This document shows, piece after piece, positions 5,426 through 7,875 of a stretch of DNA of 7,875 bases; position 1 is the first letter of the stretch; every line of letters starts with the position of its first letter. Source of the stretch: JBHHXR01 sp046757205 (GTDB taxonomy: Bacteria; Pseudomonadota; Alphaproteobacteria; Rhodobacterales; Rhodobacteraceae); the NCBI GenBank assembly GCA_046757205.1, contig JBHHXR010000173.1, positions 1-7,875 on the forward strand, written 5' to 3'. The position numbers were made by a program, and so were the translations under genes. The notes beneath the pieces were generated by a model. The model saw only the letters and a list, made by a program, of their open reading frames with translations, ran no database searches and was not told the origin of the DNA.

Positions 5426-6516
5426 ACAAGACCGGTGTGATGCTGTGCGGCCACGGCTCGCGGTCGCAGGCGGCGGTGGACGAGTTCGCGGTGTTGGCGG
5501 AGAAACTGCCGGCGCACCTGCCGCCCGACTGGCCGGTGGAATACGGCTACCTGGAGTTTGCCAACCCGGTGATCCGCGACGGGCTGGACCGGCTGCGCCA
5601 GCAGGGCTGCGACCGGATCCTCGCCGTTCCGGGCATGCTGTTCGCCGCCATGCACGCCAAGAACGACATCCCCACGGTGCTGGCCACCTATGCCGGGAAA
5701 CACGGCATCGAGGTGCTCTACGGCCGCGAACTGGGGGTCGATCCGAAGATGATCGCCGCCGCCGGGGCGCGGGTGCGCGAGGCCGTCGACCGGGCCAATG
5801 CCGAGTTGGGCGAGTTGCCGCTTGCCGAGACCTGCCTGGTGGTCATCGGCCGCGGCGCGTCCGATCCCGACGCCAACGCCAACGTCGCCAAGATCGCGCG
5901 GATGCTTTGGGAAGGCATGGGTTTCGGCTGGTGCGAGACGGGCTATTCCGGCGTCACCTTCCCGCTGGTGCAGCCGTGCCTGGAGCATGTCGCGAAACTC
6001 GGCTACCGCCGGGTCATCGTGTTCCCGTATTTCCTGTTCACCGGCATCCTGGTCGACCGCATCTACGGTTTCACCGACCGGGTGGCGGCGGCCAATCCGG
6101 GCACCGAGTTCGTCAAGGCGGGTTACCTCAACGACCACGATCAGGTGCTGGCAACCTTCGCCGAGCGGGTGACCGAACAGCTCGACGGCGCGCCGCCGCC
6201 CAACTGCGCCATGTGCAAGTACCGCACCCGGGTGCTGGGCTTCGAGGCCGAGGTCGGCACGCCGCAGGAGAGCCACCATCACCATGTCGAGGGGCAGGGT
6301 GCCAGCGCGCCGGGTTCCAACGTCGCCGACTGCCCGCTGTGCGACGATTTCTGCACCGGCGAGTGCCGGCTGGAGTTGGCGGAGCACGGGCACGACCATC
6401 ACCACCACGGCCACGGCCAAGGCGACGGGCACGGCCACGGCGACGGGCACCACCATCATCACGGTTACCCGCACGCCAAGCATCCCCATGGTCCGGAAAG
6501 CGCGCGGCGGAAGTGA
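5422..6516 (+). CDS. cbiX: Sirohydrochlorin cobaltochelatase CbiX, long form with Cys motifs and His-rich tail
   Basis: This class II chelatase inserts Co2+ into sirohydrochlorin (factor II), the cobalt entry step of the early-insertion B12 route. The 364-aa product has two tandem CbiX domains. The first (about 4-125) carries the H-G-S-R motif with H11 and the second catalytic-type histidine H78 in A-A-M-H-A-K-N-D-I-P. The second (about 136-255) carries G-R-G-A-S-D-P-D-A-N-A-N and F-P-Y-F-L-F-T-G-I-L-V-D-R-I, with no histidine at the H11 position, as usual for long forms. C-terminal to these are C262-x2-C265 and C304-x2-C307-x3-C311-x3-C315, reminiscent of the MXCXXC Fe-S region of Bacillus CbiX, and 21 histidines (4 at 285-288, 17 from 322 on). 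The start is fixed by the ATGA overlap with the DUF6732 gene; an in-frame start at 5341 would be inside that gene. A repeat-bearing gap separates it from cobH. Confidence 0.93.
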   Translation: MNKTGVMLCGHGSRSQAAVDEFAVLAEKLPAHLPPDWPVEYGYLEFANPVIRDGLDRLRQQGCDRILAVPGMLFAAMHAKNDIPTVLATYAGKHGIEVLYGRELGVDPKMIAAAGARVREAVDRANAELGELPLAETCLVVIGRGASDPDANANVAKIARMLWEGMGFGWCETGYSGVTFPLVQPCLEHVAKLGYRRVIVFPYFLFTGILVDRIYGFTDRVAAANPGTEFVKAGYLNDHDQVLATFAERVTEQLDGAPPPNCAMCKYRTRVLGFEAEVGTPQESHHHHVEGQGASAPGSNVADCPLCDDFCTGECRLELAEHGHDHHHHGHGQGDGHGHGDGHHHHHGYPHAKHPHGPESARRK

Positions 6517-6522
6517 CAGGCA

Positions 6523-6530
6523 TGTATACA
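6523..6530. repeat. TGTATACA palindrome just after cbiX
   Basis: A perfect 8-bp palindrome lies 6 bases after the cbiX stop, flanked by CAGG (6517-6520) and CCTG (6531-6534), giving an imperfect 18-bp dyad. It could be a protein-binding site ahead of cobH, but no specific regulator is implied and one occurrence in isolation is weak evidence. Confidence 0.25.
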
Positions 6531-6555
6531 CCTGCGTCGCAAATCGGACACGCCC

Positions 6556-6597
6556 GACCCGCCCCAAGGGCGGGCGCAATTGCGCCCACCCCGGGTC
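6556..6597. repeat. GC-rich palindromic repeat, copy 1 (cbiX-cobH gap)
   Basis: The outer arms GACCCG (6556-6561) and CGGGTC (6592-6597) enclose CGCCC-CAA-GGGCG-type pairing and the perfect 16-bp palindrome GGGCGCAATTGCGCCC (6572-6587). It has the look of a short interspersed intergenic palindrome (REP-like) and matches the order of blocks in the second copy at 7306-7350. It may also act on the RNA between cbiX and cobH, for example as an attenuating or stabilising hairpin, although no T-tract follows. Confidence 0.55.
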
Positions 6598-6633
6598 AGG
6601 CACAGCCCTCTGGTTCGATCGGGAGCCGTGATC

Positions 6634-7269
6634 ATGCGGCCCTATGAGCGCGACCCGGCGGCGATCTACGACAAAAGCTTCGCCACCGTCGCCGCCGAGG
6701 CGCGGCTGGAGCGGTTCGGCGCCGCCATGCGGCCGGTCGTTGAACGGCTGATCCACGCCTGCGGCATGGTCGAGATCGCCGACCGGCTGGCGTTTTCGGA
6801 GCGTGCCTGCGAGGCAGGGCGGGTGGCGCTGCTCGCCGGTGCTCCGGTGCTGTGCGATTGCGAGATGGTGGCGGCGGGGATCATCCGGCGACTGTTGCCG
6901 GGGGGTAACGAGGTGATCGTCACGCTGAACGCGGCGGGCGTGGCGGAGAGGGCGGAGGCCATCGGCAACACGCGCTCCGCCGCCGCGGTGGAGCTCTGGC
7001 GTGAGCGTATCGCGGGCGCGGTGGTGGCGATCGGCAACGCGCCGACGGCGCTTTTCCACCTGCTGGAACTCCTGGATGACGGCTGGCCGAGGCCGGCGCT
7101 GATACTGGGTTTTCCGGTCGGCTTCGTCGGCGCGGCGGAGAGCAAGGCGGAACTGGCGGGGGATCCGCGCGGCTGTGACTATGTCACCCTGCGCGGCCGG
7201 CGCGGCGGCTCGGCGCTGGCGGCGGCGGCGGTGAATGCGCTGGCGAGCGCGGCTGGGGGTGGCCGGTGA
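6634..7269 (+). CDS. cobH: Precorrin-8X methylmutase CobH (CbiC family)
   Basis: This cytosolic enzyme moves the C11 methyl group to C12, converting precorrin-8X to hydrogenobyrinic acid (or cobalt-precorrin-8 to cobyrinic acid when cobalt is already present). The 211-aa product is of normal length. Family landmarks are R-D-P-A-A-I-Y near the N-terminus, I-H-A-C-G-M-V-E-I with the catalytic-type histidine H41, A-P-V-L-C-D-C-E-M-V-A-A-G-I, G-N-T-R-S-A-A-A-V-E-L-W, A-I-G-N-A-P-T-A-L-F-H-L-L-E-L, and G-F-P-V-G-F-V-G-A-A-E-S-K. The ATG at 6634 has GGGAG (6621-6625) eight bases upstream and aligns with known starts. Upstream in-frame starts at 6580 and 6628 fall in or just after the repeat and add unconserved sequence. 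It follows cbiX by 117 bp and precedes cobL by 187 bp on the same strand, so is probably co-transcribed. Confidence 0.95.
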   Translation: MRPYERDPAAIYDKSFATVAAEARLERFGAAMRPVVERLIHACGMVEIADRLAFSERACEAGRVALLAGAPVLCDCEMVAAGIIRRLLPGGNEVIVTLNAAGVAERAEAIGNTRSAAAVELWRERIAGAVVAIGNAPTALFHLLELLDDGWPRPALILGFPVGFVGAAESKAELAGDPRGCDYVTLRGRRGGSALAAAAVNALASAAGGGR

Positions 7270-7305
7270 GGGGGTTCTGCACAGAGCGCCGTCCCTTGCC
7301 CCCGC

Positions 7306-7350
7306 CCCGCCCCCAAGGCGGGCGCTTCCGCCCCCGCCCGGGCCGGGCGC
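7306..7350. repeat. GC-rich palindromic repeat, copy 2 (cobH-cobL gap)
   Basis: The blocks run in the same order as in copy 1: a CCCGCCC-type arm, CAA, a G-rich arm ending GGCGGGCGC (7317-7325), a four-base spacer (TTCC here, AATT in copy 1), a C-rich arm, and a closing GGG-rich arm. The inner palindrome is less perfect than in copy 1. The shared architecture in adjacent gaps of the same gene cluster supports a mobile or duplicated REP-like element rather than two unrelated hairpins. Confidence 0.5.
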
Positions 7351-7431
7351 TGCCCTTGGTGATACCTGGGAATACGGCAAGTTATCCCACCGAAGCTCCA
7401 CGGTTGCCTGTGCAACGGGACCTTTGCCCGG

Positions 7432-7456
7432 GATGCCGTTTCGAGGGCCCGGCATC
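7432..7456 (+). promoter_or_regulatory. Hairpin presenting the cobL ribosome binding site
   Basis: GATGCCG (7432-7438) pairs perfectly with CGGCATC (7450-7456). The 11-base loop contains GAGGG (7443-7447), the Shine-Dalgarno for the GTG at 7457, which follows the stem directly. The stem could modulate initiation at cobL. If translation instead starts at the in-frame ATG at 7433, this hairpin lies inside the gene. Confidence 0.4.
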
Positions 7457-7875
7457 GTGAGCGCCTGGCTGCATATCGTCGGTATCGGCGAGGAGGGCAT
7501 GGCGGGACTGACGCCGGCGGCGCGGGCCGTGGTGGAGGCGGCCGAGGTGATCGTCGGCGGCGACCGGCACCACCACCTGTCGGACGCGGTGACGGCGGAG
7601 CGGATTTCCTGGCCGTCGCCCTTCGACGACCTGATCGGCCTTCTGCGAGGCCTCAAGGGCAGGCGCGTGGTGGTGCTGGCGACCGGCGATCCGTTGTGGT
7701 TCTCGGTCGGCTCGCGCATCGGCCGCTCGATCCCGCCGGCGGAGATCGTCTATCACCCGCAGGTCTCGGCGTTCCAGCTTGCCGCCGCCCGCATGGGCTG
7801 GTCGATGGCCGATCTGGAGACGCTGACGGTGCACGGGCGGCCCGTCGAGCAGATGATCGCCTTCATCCAGCCCGA
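7457..7875 (+). CDS. cobL: Precorrin-6Y C5,15-methyltransferase (decarboxylating) CobL, N-terminal part (cut by window end)
   Basis: Full-length CobL uses S-adenosylmethionine to methylate C5 and C15 of the corrin precursor and decarboxylate the C12 acetate side chain. About 139 residues are visible, all in the N-terminal CbiE-like tetrapyrrole methylase domain: the strand L-H-I-V-G-I-G-E-E-G near residue 5, L-T-P-A-A-R-A-V-V-E-A-A-E-V-I-V-G-G at about 20-37, the V-V-V-L-A-T-G-D-P-L-W-F-S-V-G SAM-binding block at about 73-87, and the H-P-Q-V-S-A-F-Q-L-A-A-A-R segment at about 98-110. Whether the C-terminal CbiT-like domain follows cannot be seen. I prefer GTG 7457 (GAGGG nine bases upstream, usual N-terminus); ATG 7433 in the same frame is the alternative. 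It belongs with cobH and cbiX in one gene cluster. Confidence 0.92.
   Translation, partial: MSAWLHIVGIGEEGMAGLTPAARAVVEAAEVIVGGDRHHHLSDAVTAERISWPSPFDDLIGLLRGLKGRRVVVLATGDPLWFSVGSRIGRSIPPAEIVYHPQVSAFQLAAARMGWSMADLETLTVHGRPVEQMIAFIQP

Noticed and set aside
4237..7719. A very long minus-strand open frame (about 1160 codons) antisense to cbiX, cobH and the leader
   Set aside because: It overlaps four well-supported genes on both strands, reads as Arg/Ala/Pro/His-rich low-information sequence, and has no domain resemblance. In high-GC DNA such stop-free antisense frames are common.
1..7875. tRNA, rRNA, CRISPR array, transposase, integrase or attachment site
   Set aside because: No cloverleaf, regularly spaced repeat-spacer unit or mobile-element gene was visible on either strand. 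The window reads as core metabolic chromosome.

Overview
This window is chromosomal DNA from a high-GC alphaproteobacterium. The supports are heavy G/C third-position use, Rhodobacter/Rhizobium-style cobalamin genes, a CtrA-type TTAA-N7-TTAAC site, and family pairings (FAD hydroxylase + DUF2783, DUF6732 + CbiX) that I recall from alphaproteobacteria. The genus cannot be fixed from this sequence.

Layout, left to right. (1) Bases 1-540, plus strand: the C-terminal end of an FAD-dependent aromatic hydroxylase-like monooxygenase, followed 10 bp later by a 64-aa DUF2783 protein. (2) Bases 572-895, minus strand: an unrecognised 107-aa inner-membrane protein. (3) Bases 989-3263, minus strand: a tightly coupled three-gene operon, read DUF1636 metal-binding protein -> cobC (threonine-phosphate decarboxylase) -> cobD (cobinamide-phosphate synthase), with 4-bp GTGA and ATGA stop/start overlaps. 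(4) An AT-rich divergent intergenic region (about 3264-3468) carrying a CtrA-like site, then a stand-alone, chemically degenerate receiver-domain protein (3469-3858, plus). (5) A convergent glutathionyl-hydroquinone reductase (3864-4856, minus). (6) A 341-bp intergenic region holding a sigma70-like promoter and a leader of about 155 nt that folds on paper into a closed multi-hairpin domain plus a helix covering the Shine-Dalgarno sequence. (7) Plus-strand cobalamin genes: a DUF6732 small histidine-bearing protein (5198-5425), cbiX long form with Cys motifs and a His-rich tail (5422-6516), cobH (6634-7269) and cobL (7457-, cut by the window end). Two related GC-rich palindromic repeats lie in the cbiX-cobH and cobH-cobL gaps.

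How it works together. CbiX inserts cobalt into sirohydrochlorin. CobL and CobH are later corrin-ring enzymes (C5/C15 methylation with decarboxylation, then methyl migration). CobC makes (R)-1-aminopropan-2-ol phosphate, and CobD attaches the aminopropanol arm to cobyric acid. The window is therefore part of a B12 gene cluster split over two strands, interrupted by a receiver protein and a quinone-detoxifying enzyme with no evident link to B12.

The most interesting item is the structured leader before DUF6732-cbiX. It sits where a cobalamin riboswitch would be expected, but I cannot find the conserved cobalamin-riboswitch boxes in it. It is either a very divergent B12 element or a different regulatory RNA.
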